From the NCBI RefSeq assembly GCF_030408455.1, contig NZ_CP046977.1:992001-1056000 (forward strand): DNA of 64,000 nt, read 5' to 3'. A program made the translations under genes and the position numbers. The notes under the pieces were generated by a model. The model had not been told where the DNA came from. It made no database searches and was given only the letters and a program-made list of their open reading frames with translations. Position 1 is the first letter of the stretch, and the number at the start of each line of letters is the position of its first letter. The DNA is from Corynebacterium atrinae. Its GTDB lineage: Bacteria; Actinomycetota; Actinomycetes; Mycobacteriales; Mycobacteriaceae. This document shows, piece by piece, positions 43,750 to 52,172 of the stretch.

Positions 43750-45084
43750 TTAACCGGGGAATGGGGCGTTGGGGCGGGCGTAGTAGATCCACACGAGGGT
43801 GGTGGCGAAGGCGAAGAAGACGACGCAGCCCCAGAAGAAGGTGGAGGGGGCAATCATGGAGAGCATGACGCCGACGATGAAGGGGCCGAAGGCGGCGATG
43901 GCGCCGGTCCAGCCGATGACGCCGCCGGCTTGGCGCTTGGGCAGGATCATGGGCATTTGTTTGAAGGTGGAGGCGTTGCCTACTCCGGAGAAGAAGAACA
44001 GGAAGAGCATGGCGCCGAGGAACCACCAGAAGTCATCCGGGGAGTCGGGGGTGAGGAAGAGGGCGGCGACGATGGTGGAGATGGTCATGCCAACGCCGGC
44101 GAAGAAGGTCCAGATGGCTCCGCCGTAGCGGTCGCACAGGGGGCCCCAGGCGGCGCGGACAAGGGAGCCGATGAGTGGGCCGAGGAAGGCGAACGCCGCG
44201 CCCTTGGGCAGGTCTTCGATGGCGTAGGTGGCAGCGAACTCGGAATTGCGGCCGTAGACGTTGTTGATGATCAGCGCGAGCTGGGCGGCGAAGCCGGAGA
44301 ATGCGCCGAAGGTCATGAGGTAGGCGATGGTGAGGATCCAGGTGTTTTTGTTGCTGAAGATGTCCATCTGCTGCCTGAAGTTCGCCTTGACGGGAACATC
44401 TTTGAGGAACACCCAGGCGACGATGGCCATGGCGATGGCCCACGGCACCATGAAGATGGCGGGGTTGTGGACGAAGAGTTCGCCATCGCCTGTGCGCTGC
44501 GGGGCGATGAAGCCGATGCCCAGCAGGGTCACGCCCATGAGCCACGGGGCGAGAAGCAGGATGAAGGAGACACCGAAGTTGCCCAGTCCGGCCTGCAGAC
44601 CGAGGGCGGTACCGGCTAGGCGCTTCGGGAAGAAGTAGCCGGTAGAGGGCATGAAGCCGGAGAACACGCCGCCGCCGATGCCGGCGAGGAAGGCCAGGCA
44701 CAGCAGCCACCAGAAGGGGGTGTCGGTGTTTTGGACGGCGAAGAACCAGCCGAGCATGGGGATGACGAACAGGAGGGAGGAGATGGAGATGAGTTTCCGG
44801 GTGCCCAGGATGGGTGGGAGGAACATGAACACCAGGCGCAGGAGGCCGCCGGCGAGGCCGGGCAGGGAGGTGAGCCAGTAGAGCTGGGAGGTGGAGAGAT
44901 CAAAGCCGATCTGGTTGAGCACTGGGGCGATGGCGGATACCAGGTACCAGGTACAGAAGGCCATGAAGAGGGTGAAGGTGGTGATCCAGAGGGTTCGCCA
45001 GGCTATGCCGGAGTCCCAGTTTTCTTCCTTCTCGGGGTCCCAGCCATGGAGGACCCGGCCTTCGGTGTTGAGGGCTGTTGACAT
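43750..45084 (-). CDS. narK: Nitrate/nitrite transporter NarK
   Basis: The 444-residue MFS transporter has 12 helices and the nitrate signature GxxxNxGG-like stretches (FLAGIGGGVFSGFMPSTGYF and LQAGLGNFGVSFILLLAP). It imports nitrate or exchanges it for nitrite, necessary because the NarG site is cytoplasmic. The ATG at 45084 follows GAGGAA; a GTG six codons upstream is less likely. It is the first gene of narKGHJI, preceded by a striking nested dyad. Confidence 0.94.
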   Translation of the reverse strand: MSTALNTEGRVLHGWDPEKEENWDSGIAWRTLWITTFTLFMAFCTWYLVSAIAPVLNQIGFDLSTSQLYWLTSLPGLAGGLLRLVFMFLPPILGTRKLISISSLLFVIPMLGWFFAVQNTDTPFWWLLCLAFLAGIGGGVFSGFMPSTGYFFPKRLAGTALGLQAGLGNFGVSFILLLAPWLMGVTLLGIGFIAPQRTGDGELFVHNPAIFMVPWAIAMAIVAWVFLKDVPVKANFRQQMDIFSNKNTWILTIAYLMTFGAFSGFAAQLALIINNVYGRNSEFAATYAIEDLPKGAAFAFLGPLIGSLVRAAWGPLCDRYGGAIWTFFAGVGMTISTIVAALFLTPDSPDDFWWFLGAMLFLFFFSGVGNASTFKQMPMILPKRQAGGVIGWTGAIAAFGPFIVGVMLSMIAPSTFFWGCVVFFAFATTLVWIYYARPNAPFPG

Positions 45085-45116
45085 GAATTCCTCACTCGTC
45101 ACAAGGGGTGGATTAT

Positions 45117-45200
45117 TAGTTAATGCTGGACGTTTGTTAATTACACGGTATAGGCTCTGACCTGCGATGTCTATTAATTAACACGAATAGTGATTAACTA
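45117..45200. promoter_or_regulatory. Concentric inverted repeats in the narK-mog divergent promoter
   Basis: Four AT-rich half sites form two nested dyads with the same centre (about 45159): TAGTTAAT (45117-45124) with ATTAACTA (45193-45200), and TGTTAATTA (45135-45143) with TAATTAACA (45175-45183). A TATACC box on the minus strand (45153-45148) sits in the middle and may be the narK -10; TAAAAT at 45231 may be the mog -10. Likely a nitrate or anaerobic repressor site. Confidence 0.65.
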
Positions 45201-45293
45201 TTTAGGGCATGAATCTGTTGCGGAATTGACTAAAATTCACGACGTCGCTGGTAGCTCGATCGGGCGCCCACCCCACCACAGACAGGACTCATC

Positions 45294-45773
45294 ATGGGAA
45301 CCACCCTCACCGCGGTGATCATCGTCGCCTCGGATCGCGTCAGCAGCGGCGAGCGGGAGGATGCCTCCGGCCCGCTCGCCCAGCGACTGCTGGCCGAAGC
45401 GGGCATCACGGGAGACATCGTCATCGTCGAGGAAGGCTTCGAGGCGGTCTCGGCCGCGCTTGCCGACGCCCGCGCGAACCACCACCGCCTCATCCTCACC
45501 GTCGGCGGCACGGGCCTAGGCCCGCGCAATCAAACTCCGGAGGCCACCGAGCCGCTGCTCGCCGTCGTGCTCACGGGATTGATGACGCAGATCCTGCTCG
45601 AAGGCCTGGCGCACTCGCCGTGCGCGGGACTCTCGCGAGCCCTCATCGGACTCACCGGGCGCGGCCCCGATGATGCCCTCATCATCAATTCGCCCAGCTC
45701 GAAAGGCGCGGTCCGGGACACCCTCGTCGTCGTGGTGCCTTTGCTGCCCAACATTTTTGAGCGCTTGAGCTAA
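45294..45773 (+). CDS. mog: Molybdopterin adenylyltransferase Mog/MoaB-like
   Basis: The 159-residue protein of the MoaB/Mog fold has LTVGGTGLGPRNQTPEAT (about 64-81), the MPT-binding signature, and INSPSSKGAV near the end. It adenylates molybdopterin before molybdate insertion by MoeA. It starts at an ATG 210 bp from narK and is divergent from it. Its stop overlaps that of the DNA methyltransferase by four bases. Confidence 0.94.
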   Translation: MGTTLTAVIIVASDRVSSGEREDASGPLAQRLLAEAGITGDIVIVEEGFEAVSAALADARANHHRLILTVGGTGLGPRNQTPEATEPLLAVVLTGLMTQILLEGLAHSPCAGLSRALIGLTGRGPDDALIINSPSSKGAVRDTLVVVVPLLPNIFERLS

Positions 45774-47038
45774 CGCAACTCCCCGTAGACGACGCTCCCG
45801 CCGCCCTGCCAGCCACTATCGGCCGAGATGCCGGATTGCTCCCCGGCGATGACATCCCGCAGACGGGCCAGGGCGATCGTTTCCACCCATTCGCGCTGTT
45901 CGATCCCGATGTAGCGGCGGCCCAGCTTATGGGCGACGGCCGCGGTAGTCCCGGAACCCAGGTGATAGTCGAGGACCACATCCCCCGGTTCGGTGAACAT
46001 CTCAATGAGCTGGCGTAAGAGCGATTCGGGCTTTTTGCCGTTGCGAAAGCTCACGCCCCCTTCGGCGGCGACCTTGTTGTACGCCTCGTGCACGTCGAGG
46101 AAGTTGGGGTAGGGGATGCGCGTGTGCGTCGAACCCTCCGGCACGCCCTGGAAGTAGGAGCCATTGCGATTGCCCGGTTTGGGGGTGTGGAAGAAACGGT
46201 GGCCGAGGCCATCGGCGCCAATGCCGGGGACGCGGATAAGCGTGAGGGGTGCTAAGTCCAGCGGTTCCAGATTCGCGACCCAGAACCGCCCCGAGGAGTT
46301 TTTCTCCCTCAGCGTGCCGCGGATGGAGTGGGTGCGGAAGGTGCCCTGGCCGGGTCCGACGTCGATTGCCTGCCAGGACTGGGGTGGGTAGATGGTGCAG
46401 GCGCGGCCGTCGAGAAGCATCGGTGTGCCGGGGCCGGTGAGCTCGACCTCCCAGCGGTAGTCCGCGAGATCGCGCTCGCGGAGCTGGCCCGGCATGCGGA
46501 AGGCCGGGCTCGTGGCGTAGATGAGGATCTGCTCCACGACATCGTTGAATTGCTTATCGGCCGTGAGGGCCCGGCCGGGGTGGCGGACCAGCGCATGAAT
46601 GACGGCGACCTTGTGCAGCCCTTCGGTCTGATCGAGCAGGACCTCGAGGTAGGCCGATTGGTGGAAGGAGCATTGGACGATGACCACGGCGTCGTCGTGA
46701 AGCAACGGCAAGGCGGCGTCGATCCGGGATTGCATGAAACTTAGCCAATCGGCCCGGCTGCGCTTGTCGGCGTAGAGATAATCGGAGCTGCCGGTGTTGT
46801 ACGGCGGGTCGATGTAGATGAGGCGAACGCTGCCCGCCACGTGGGGGCGCAGCGCCTGAAGCGCGGGGAGATTATCACCGCGGAGGATGAGGTTGTCGGC
46901 GGGGTCAAACGCGGATAGCGCTTCCGTGCCTTCCGGCGAATACCTGGTGAGCCCGCTCAGTTGATAGCTGCCCGCCTCATCGGGGGAGGCATCGCCGGGG
47001 TGGGACCAGGTGAGTCTGACCTCCGGGGACTTCGACAT
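45770..47038 (-). CDS. Solitary DNA methyltransferase (N4/N6, beta-type motif order)
   Basis: The 422-residue enzyme has motif IV LIYIDPPYNTGSSDYLY early (about 92-108) and motif I VVLDYHLGSGTT late (about 366), the beta/type III Mod order. DPPY indicates N6-adenine (or N4-cytosine) methylation. Motif I has HLGSG where most relatives have P/FxxGSG. The centre (about 150-330), the likely target recognition part, is unfamiliar. No restriction endonuclease or Res subunit is nearby, so it is an orphan or regulatory methyltransferase. It follows the DUF2249 gene by 30 bp, on the same strand. Confidence 0.88.
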   Translation of the reverse strand: MSKSPEVRLTWSHPGDASPDEAGSYQLSGLTRYSPEGTEALSAFDPADNLILRGDNLPALQALRPHVAGSVRLIYIDPPYNTGSSDYLYADKRSRADWLSFMQSRIDAALPLLHDDAVVIVQCSFHQSAYLEVLLDQTEGLHKVAVIHALVRHPGRALTADKQFNDVVEQILIYATSPAFRMPGQLRERDLADYRWEVELTGPGTPMLLDGRACTIYPPQSWQAIDVGPGQGTFRTHSIRGTLREKNSSGRFWVANLEPLDLAPLTLIRVPGIGADGLGHRFFHTPKPGNRNGSYFQGVPEGSTHTRIPYPNFLDVHEAYNKVAAEGGVSFRNGKKPESLLRQLIEMFTEPGDVVLDYHLGSGTTAAVAHKLGRRYIGIEQREWVETIALARLRDVIAGEQSGISADSGWQGGGSVVYGELR

Positions 47039-47068
47039 GCCTGCGATTCTAGTCCCGACAAACGGCGG

Positions 47069-47320
47069 CTACGCCGTGCGGGTGAACTTCAGGTGCCACT
47101 CCTCGGGGCCCTCCTGGAGGTAGGTGACCTCGAAATCCTCCGCGCGGTTGTCCACTTCCTGCAGCAGCGGCAGCGGGTTGTGCGGCGCGATGAGGATCAT
47201 GGATTCGCCGACCTGGCGGGTGTCCAGGGCCCCGTGGATGGCGCCGTGGCGCACGGCGTGGGGGATCTGCGAGGCGTTGAGGGTGGGGATGTCCTGGGAG
47301 AGGGGAAGCTGCATGCCCAT
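47069..47320 (-). CDS. DUF2249-domain protein
   Basis: The 83-residue protein ends VTYLQEGPEEWHLKFTR and has the ILIAPHNPLPLLQEVDNRA core of DUF2249, a TusA-like fold often found with nitric-oxide and denitrification genes. The exact role is unknown. AAAGG precedes the ATG. It is divergent from the first polytopic protein by 66 bp, and upstream of the methyltransferase. Confidence 0.85.
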   Translation of the reverse strand: MGMQLPLSQDIPTLNASQIPHAVRHGAIHGALDTRQVGESMILIAPHNPLPLLQEVDNRAEDFEVTYLQEGPEEWHLKFTRTA

Positions 47321-47344
47321 GGGGTGGGTGCCTTTCTGAAAAAG

Positions 47345-47369
47345 AGGGTGGATGGTCAGTTTCCACCCT
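47345..47369. promoter_or_regulatory. Inverted repeat in the DUF2249/NnrS-like divergent promoter
   Basis: AGGGTGGA and its complement TCCACCCT form perfect 8-bp arms with a 9-base spacer, in the middle of a 66-bp divergent spacer. Suited to an operator that controls both directions, or a small hairpin. Confidence 0.55.
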
Positions 47370-47386
47370 AGAGCAGATTTAGTACG

Positions 47387-48511
47387 ATGAAAACCGTGAA
47401 AAATAAGCAGGGCCGCGGACCCACCGGGCGAGCCCCCATCTGGCCGCGAGGAGTGTTGCTGGCCTTCGCGGGTGCCTCCATGCTCACCGGGCTTGTGGCC
47501 GGGCTAACGCTCCTCGGAATCTGGACCGATACCCCGGCCTCCTCCCTGGGCGAAGACCACGGGCCGCTCATGGTTTTCGGTTTCGTCGGCGGCGCCATCG
47601 GGCTCGAAAGAACAGTCGCAGCGAAAACTACCTGGGCCTGGGCTGGCCCCATCGCCAATGCCCTCGGCGTGGTCACCGTGTTAGCTGGCTTCCCCCGCGC
47701 CGTCCCCGCCGCCGCCTTCACCATCTCCTTCCTCGTCCTCGGGGCCGTGTACGTGCTCATCTACCAGCGCCAAGCCAGCCTGTCCCTACTCGTCCAAGCC
47801 AGCGGCGTCATCGGCGGAGTCATGGCTGCGGTCACGTGGGGCAGTGGCGCCGACTTCGCCGACGTTGTCCCCTTCGCCGTGGTCTTCGCCGTCGCGACGA
47901 TCATCGGCGAACGCATGGAACTCGCCCGCGTCTCCTTTACCGGAACCGCTGCAGAAAAACTCATCACCTCGCTCATCATCGCCCTCGTGGTGTCCTCCCT
48001 GGTGTTTGCCTTGAGCCCCCAGGTCGGGTTCTTCAGCATGGGCGTGCTGCTGATAGCCACCGCCTTAGTCACCGTCCGCGTCGATGCCGCCCGACGACTC
48101 GTTCACGCCGGGAAGCTGCCCCGCTACACCGCCATCTGCATGCTGCTGGGCTACGCCTGGCTCACCGTCGCCGGGCTGCTGTGGATCGGATTCGGCCAAA
48201 CCCGCGCCGGGCACCTGCACGACGCCGCGGTCCACTCCATCTTCCTGGGGTTTGTCGTCTCCATGATCTTTGCCCACGCCCCCTTCATCCTCGGCGGGGT
48301 CATCCGCCGGACCATCCCCTTCCACCCGGCGCTGTACGTGCCCGTCGTCCTGCTTCACGGCGGACTGGCCGTGCGGGTAATCGCGGACCTCCGCGCAGCG
48401 AACACCGCATGGGTGAGCGGCGGCATCATCAACGTCCTCGCGATCCTGCTTTTCGCTCTCACCAGCGTCATCCTCATCACCACACGGACAAGGCGGCCTG
48501 CTCGTGGCTGA
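47387..48511 (+). CDS. Polytopic membrane protein, NnrS-like
   Basis: The 374-residue protein has about 11 hydrophobic segments. It contains EDHGPLMVFGFVGGAIGLER and HDAAVHSIFLGFVVSMIFAH followed by APFILGG. Conserved-looking His residues in membrane segments recall NnrS, a haem-copper protein tied to NO tolerance in denitrifiers. The match is by shape, not strict signature. It overlaps the next gene by 8 bp and leads the operon to nirK. No strong ribosome-binding site is seen. Confidence 0.7.
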   Translation: MKTVKNKQGRGPTGRAPIWPRGVLLAFAGASMLTGLVAGLTLLGIWTDTPASSLGEDHGPLMVFGFVGGAIGLERTVAAKTTWAWAGPIANALGVVTVLAGFPRAVPAAAFTISFLVLGAVYVLIYQRQASLSLLVQASGVIGGVMAAVTWGSGADFADVVPFAVVFAVATIIGERMELARVSFTGTAAEKLITSLIIALVVSSLVFALSPQVGFFSMGVLLIATALVTVRVDAARRLVHAGKLPRYTAICMLLGYAWLTVAGLLWIGFGQTRAGHLHDAAVHSIFLGFVVSMIFAHAPFILGGVIRRTIPFHPALYVPVVLLHGGLAVRVIADLRAANTAWVSGGIINVLAILLFALTSVILITTRTRRPARG

Positions 48512-49727
48512 TCTCACGCTTTCCGATGTCTCCCTCCGAGCACGCAGCCGCTGGCACACCTGGGCCGCCGCCCTCATCGGACTGTGGCTGCTCACGGGAG
48601 TGGGCATCGCCATCGCCCGGGCCTTCGGCGCCCCCATCAGCTGGTGGGTGAGCGTCCACTCTTTCACCCTGGGAGTCGTGGCCACCGCCATCCTCATCTA
48701 CTCCACCCACTTCACGCAGGCGCTGACCCGCACCGCCGCCGACGACGTCCGGGGCTTAAGCATCCGCGTTGGCCTCGTTCAGGTCGGGCTGATCCTGCTC
48801 ATCATCGGTAAAGCCGGTTGTGACTGGGGTGCGCTCGCGGACTTCGCGGCCACCCTTGTCATCGGCGCCTTCATCTGGCACATGGTGGTGGTGTACCGCC
48901 ACCTGCGAAGCAGCTTGGCCGGTCAGTTCGCCGTCACCGTGCCGTTCTATCTCGCGGCCGCCGCCTTCCTCGTTGTCGCGGGGCTCTTGGGCAACTTTGC
49001 GGGTCGGGGAGTGGGCACCTATTCCGACATGATCGCCGCCCATTCGCGCGCCGCCATCTGGGGTTTCGCCTGGCTCACGGTGTTGGGCACCATGGTTACC
49101 CTCCTGCCCACGTTGTCCGGCACCCGCATCAGCGACCTCGCTCGCCGCCGCTGCACGAGGGCGCTCATCGTGCACTGCCTTGGACTCAGCGCGGTCATCG
49201 TGGCGCAGATGCTGGGACACGCCGTGTGGGCGGGGGTGTTCCAACTCGTCGTGGTGGCCGCAGCGTTGCTCATCCTGCAACCGGTGTTGTCGGCGGTGCT
49301 CACGGGTGGAGCGGTCTGGACCACGGCGTCACTAAGCGTCACCGCCGGTCTGTTGTGGATGATTGCGGTCTGTGCCGCCGATGCCGCCAGCAACATCACC
49401 GGCGCCGACCCCCGGATGATCACCCTCCTGCTCATTCCCGTGTTCCTTGGGGCGGGACTCCTGCAGCTCATCTTCGGAGTGCTGCATCATCTGCTGCCCG
49501 TCCTCCTCGCGGGCGGCCGCGCCCGCGTCCTCCGCGCGAAGGCCGCCGCCGACTACGGCGGGGTGGCACGAGTCTTGCTGGTCAATCTCGGAGCGTTGCT
49601 CCTGCTGCTTATCGACGCCGGCCCCTCCCGCACCGCCGGCTTCCTCCTCCTCGGCCTCGGCCTTGTCGCCCACGTGGGCTCGCTCGCCGTCGCCGTCCTC
49701 CTTCACCATCGATCGGAATCCTCATGA
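48504..49727 (+). CDS. Polytopic membrane protein with histidine-rich helices, unknown
   Basis: The 407-residue protein has 11-12 predicted helices. Histidines lie in VHSFTLGVVA, YSTHFTQ, FIWHMVVVYRH, IAAHSRAAIWGF and FGVLHHLLPVLL, a pattern suggesting haem or copper binding, like NnrS or a reduced haem-copper oxidase subunit. It starts at GTG 48504 inside the previous gene and ends in an ATGA overlap with nirK, so the three are translationally coupled. Could be an NO-handling protein or electron-transfer partner for NirK; this is inference. Confidence 0.7.
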   Translation: MADLTLSDVSLRARSRWHTWAAALIGLWLLTGVGIAIARAFGAPISWWVSVHSFTLGVVATAILIYSTHFTQALTRTAADDVRGLSIRVGLVQVGLILLIIGKAGCDWGALADFAATLVIGAFIWHMVVVYRHLRSSLAGQFAVTVPFYLAAAAFLVVAGLLGNFAGRGVGTYSDMIAAHSRAAIWGFAWLTVLGTMVTLLPTLSGTRISDLARRRCTRALIVHCLGLSAVIVAQMLGHAVWAGVFQLVVVAAALLILQPVLSAVLTGGAVWTTASLSVTAGLLWMIAVCAADAASNITGADPRMITLLLIPVFLGAGLLQLIFGVLHHLLPVLLAGGRARVLRAKAAADYGGVARVLLVNLGALLLLLIDAGPSRTAGFLLLGLGLVAHVGSLAVAVLLHHRSESS

Positions 49728-51112
49728 CCATCCCCTTGGGCGCACCTCACTCCGGCAACAGCTCCGGGGCGGATGCTCAGCAGACGTCGTCGTGGGCGTC
49801 CTGGCTCATCATCGGCGTCGCGATCGCGGCCGTGGTCATCCTCGGCGTCACCCTGACCACCCGGGTCATGAACCCCACACCCACCTCGGCTCCCACCGCC
49901 GTCGCCACCGGATCAATGACCGCGGACGTGCGCATTGAGGGCATGGCGTACATTCCCAATCGCATCGAGGTTCCCCCGGGCACCCAGCTCACCATCCAGC
50001 TGACCAACGATGACAACCAGCGCCACGACCTCACCCTCAACGGAGTGACCACCCCGCTCATTGACCCAGGTGACACGGTCACCCTCGATGCTGGGGTCTT
50101 CACGGACAACACCCAGGGCTACTGCACCGTCGCCGGACACAAATCCCAGGGCATGGTGTTCGACGTCGTGGTCACCGGGTCCGCTGTCAGTGCGGCGGAG
50201 GCCCCGGCGACCGACTCGCTAGTCGAGGTCCCCAGCTCCGCCGAACGCCTCTCCCACGAGATCACCGATGCGATCTGGCGCGACCCGGAACTCGATCCCG
50301 CGCCCACCGGCACGGTCCACGACGTGGAGATGACCGTCACCGAGGAGATCCGGGAAGTTGCCCCTGGTCATCGCCAACTGCAATGGCTCTTCAACGGCCA
50401 AGCCCCGGGTCCGACCCTGCGAGGCAAGGTCGGCGACACCTTCCGCATCACGTTGAAAAACGAAGGCTCGATGGGTCACTCCGTCGATTTTCACGCCGGA
50501 GAAGTCAGCCCCGACGCCCCCATGTCCACCATCAACCCAGGTGAGAGCCTGGTGTACGAGTTCGTGGCCCGCCGCTACGGCATCTGGATGTATCACTGCG
50601 CCACGGCACCGATGAGCCTCCACATCGCCAACGGGATGGCCGGGACGGTCATCATTGACCCGCCGGGGGGACTAGACACGGTGGACAGCGAATACGCACT
50701 GGTGGCCAGTGAGGTCTTCCTCGGGGCGGAGACCACGGGTGCCGATGCCGACCGCGTCACCGCCGGCTCCTACGACCTCACCGCCTTCAACGGCTTCCCC
50801 AACCAATACGATGGCCGCCCCATCGAACTGAAGGTGGGGCAGCGGGCCCGCTTCTGGGTACTCAATGTCGGCCCGGACAACCCGCTGGCCTTCCACATCG
50901 TCGGCACCGTCTTTGACACGGTATTCACCGAAGGCCAGTACACCATTCGCCATGGCCTGGACCAGGACACCGGAGCCCAAGTCCTCCCACTCCTCCCCGC
51001 ACAGGGCGGGTTCGTGGAAGTCACCTTCGACGAGCCGGGGAGCTACACCTTTGTCAACCACCTCATGACAGATGCGGAGAAGGGCCAGCACGGGACCATC
51101 AAGGTCAGTTAA
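49724..51112 (+). CDS. nirK: Copper nitrite reductase NirK/AniA with extra N-terminal cupredoxin
   Basis: In this protein of about 462 residues, residues 24-45 form a membrane anchor. Residues 65-150 form a cupredoxin with complete type 1 copper ligands (His101, Cys134, His139, Met144). The NirK core follows: Asp255 and His257 in HSVDFHAGE, the type 1/type 2 site MYHCATAPMSLHIANGM (about 289-305), catalytic His in AFHIVGT (about 390) and the last type 2 His in VNHLM (about 445). It reduces nitrite to NO outside the membrane. The extra cupredoxin could be a built-in electron donor. The ATG overlaps the preceding stop. Confidence 0.93.
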   Translation: MTIPLGAPHSGNSSGADAQQTSSWASWLIIGVAIAAVVILGVTLTTRVMNPTPTSAPTAVATGSMTADVRIEGMAYIPNRIEVPPGTQLTIQLTNDDNQRHDLTLNGVTTPLIDPGDTVTLDAGVFTDNTQGYCTVAGHKSQGMVFDVVVTGSAVSAAEAPATDSLVEVPSSAERLSHEITDAIWRDPELDPAPTGTVHDVEMTVTEEIREVAPGHRQLQWLFNGQAPGPTLRGKVGDTFRITLKNEGSMGHSVDFHAGEVSPDAPMSTINPGESLVYEFVARRYGIWMYHCATAPMSLHIANGMAGTVIIDPPGGLDTVDSEYALVASEVFLGAETTGADADRVTAGSYDLTAFNGFPNQYDGRPIELKVGQRARFWVLNVGPDNPLAFHIVGTVFDTVFTEGQYTIRHGLDQDTGAQVLPLLPAQGGFVEVTFDEPGSYTFVNHLMTDAEKGQHGTIKVS

Positions 51113-51684
51113 GCGAAGTCGACCTCGCCGCGTTCAGCCAGCTCAGCGGCGGTGTCATAGTCGCGCTCGCTCCCGTCGCCGGGCACTTCGATGATCACCT
51201 CGGCACCCGCGAGGAGCTTCTTCGCAGCCACATCCCGGACCGAGGGCAGGGACGCCAACGCGCGGGCCAAAGACGCGGTGCGCCACACCGCACAAAGAGG
51301 TTGCAGGTAGCCATCGGCGGCGCGGATGACGGCGACATCCGCATCAGCGTCCACCTCCAGTGCCTGCACCAACTGCGGCAGGGCGGCCGCGGCATCAGGC
51401 GCATCCACGGACACCACGCCCACCAGGTCAACTTCGGACAGAGCGGCCGCACCCGCGGCGATCCCCGCGACGGGACCGCCGAAAGGCGGGTCCTCCGAGA
51501 CCACCGTGACCCCCTCCAGCGTGAGGGAGGGGGAGACGACGACAACCTGGTCGACGCCGGGGACGCGCCCGAGCGAGGCGAGGAGAATGGTGATGAGCGG
51601 GCGGCCGTCGAGAAGCACTGTCGCCTTGTCAGCGCCCATACGGGTGCTGCGGCCCCCCGCGAGGATGATGGCGCCGAGGCTCAC
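51109..51684 (-). CDS. mobA: Molybdenum cofactor guanylyltransferase MobA
   Basis: The 191-residue protein has the nucleotidyltransferase signature LAGGRSTRMGADKA (about 7-20) and EDPPFGGPVAGIAAG. It attaches GMP to Mo-molybdopterin to make the MGD form needed by NarG. The GTG start at 51684 overlaps the moaC stop (GTGA), with GGGAG upstream; longer frames run antisense through moaC. The TTAA stop is shared with nirK. Confidence 0.93.
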   Translation of the reverse strand: MSLGAIILAGGRSTRMGADKATVLLDGRPLITILLASLGRVPGVDQVVVVSPSLTLEGVTVVSEDPPFGGPVAGIAAGAAALSEVDLVGVVSVDAPDAAAALPQLVQALEVDADADVAVIRAADGYLQPLCAVWRTASLARALASLPSVRDVAAKKLLAGAEVIIEVPGDGSERDYDTAAELAERGEVDFA

Positions 51685-52151
51685 AGCTCCCGCGACCAAT
51701 CCCCGGATCGACCGCCCGACTTGGCCACGATCCCGCACCGGCGAATGACGGCAGAACGATCCACGCCCTTGACCATGTCGATGACGGCCAACGCCGCGAC
51801 CGTGACGGCGGTGAGGGCTTCCATCTCGACGCCCGTGCGATCGGCGGTCCGCACCGTTGCCGAGATGAACACGTGATCGTCCTCGATGGATAGGTCCACC
51901 ACACACCCGTGCACCCCAATCGTGTGCGCGAGCGGCAGCAGGTCCGGGACCTTCTTCGCCGCCGAGATTCCCGCGATCCGCGCGACGGCGAGGACATCGC
52001 CCTTGGGGACAGTGCCGTCGCGCAGCGCCTGCAACACCTCCGGCGAACAGGCAACCTCCCCCTGCGCCGTGGCAGAACGGACGGTGGGGGACTTGTCGGT
52101 GACATCGACCATGTAGGCCGTGCCAGCGTCGTTGAGGTGGGTGAACTTCAC
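51681..52151 (-). CDS. moaC: Cyclic pyranopterin monophosphate synthase MoaC
   Basis: The 156-residue protein is the second enzyme of molybdopterin synthesis. It has FTHLNDAGTAYMVDVTDKSP, KKVPDLLPLAHTIGV and VEMEALTAVTVAALAVIDMV with DMVKGVDRS. The GTG at 52151 is spaced eight bases after AAGG; a GTG two codons upstream would abut that site. It overlaps mobA by four bases. Confidence 0.95.
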   Translation of the reverse strand: MKFTHLNDAGTAYMVDVTDKSPTVRSATAQGEVACSPEVLQALRDGTVPKGDVLAVARIAGISAAKKVPDLLPLAHTIGVHGCVVDLSIEDDHVFISATVRTADRTGVEMEALTAVTVAALAVIDMVKGVDRSAVIRRCGIVAKSGGRSGDWSREL

Positions 52152-52172
52152 GAGCACATCCTTAAAAAGTAG

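Noticed and set aside
37693-45084. Nar region considered as possibly broken or missing a subunit
   Set aside because: narK, G, H, J and I are all full length and in the canonical order with tight spacing.
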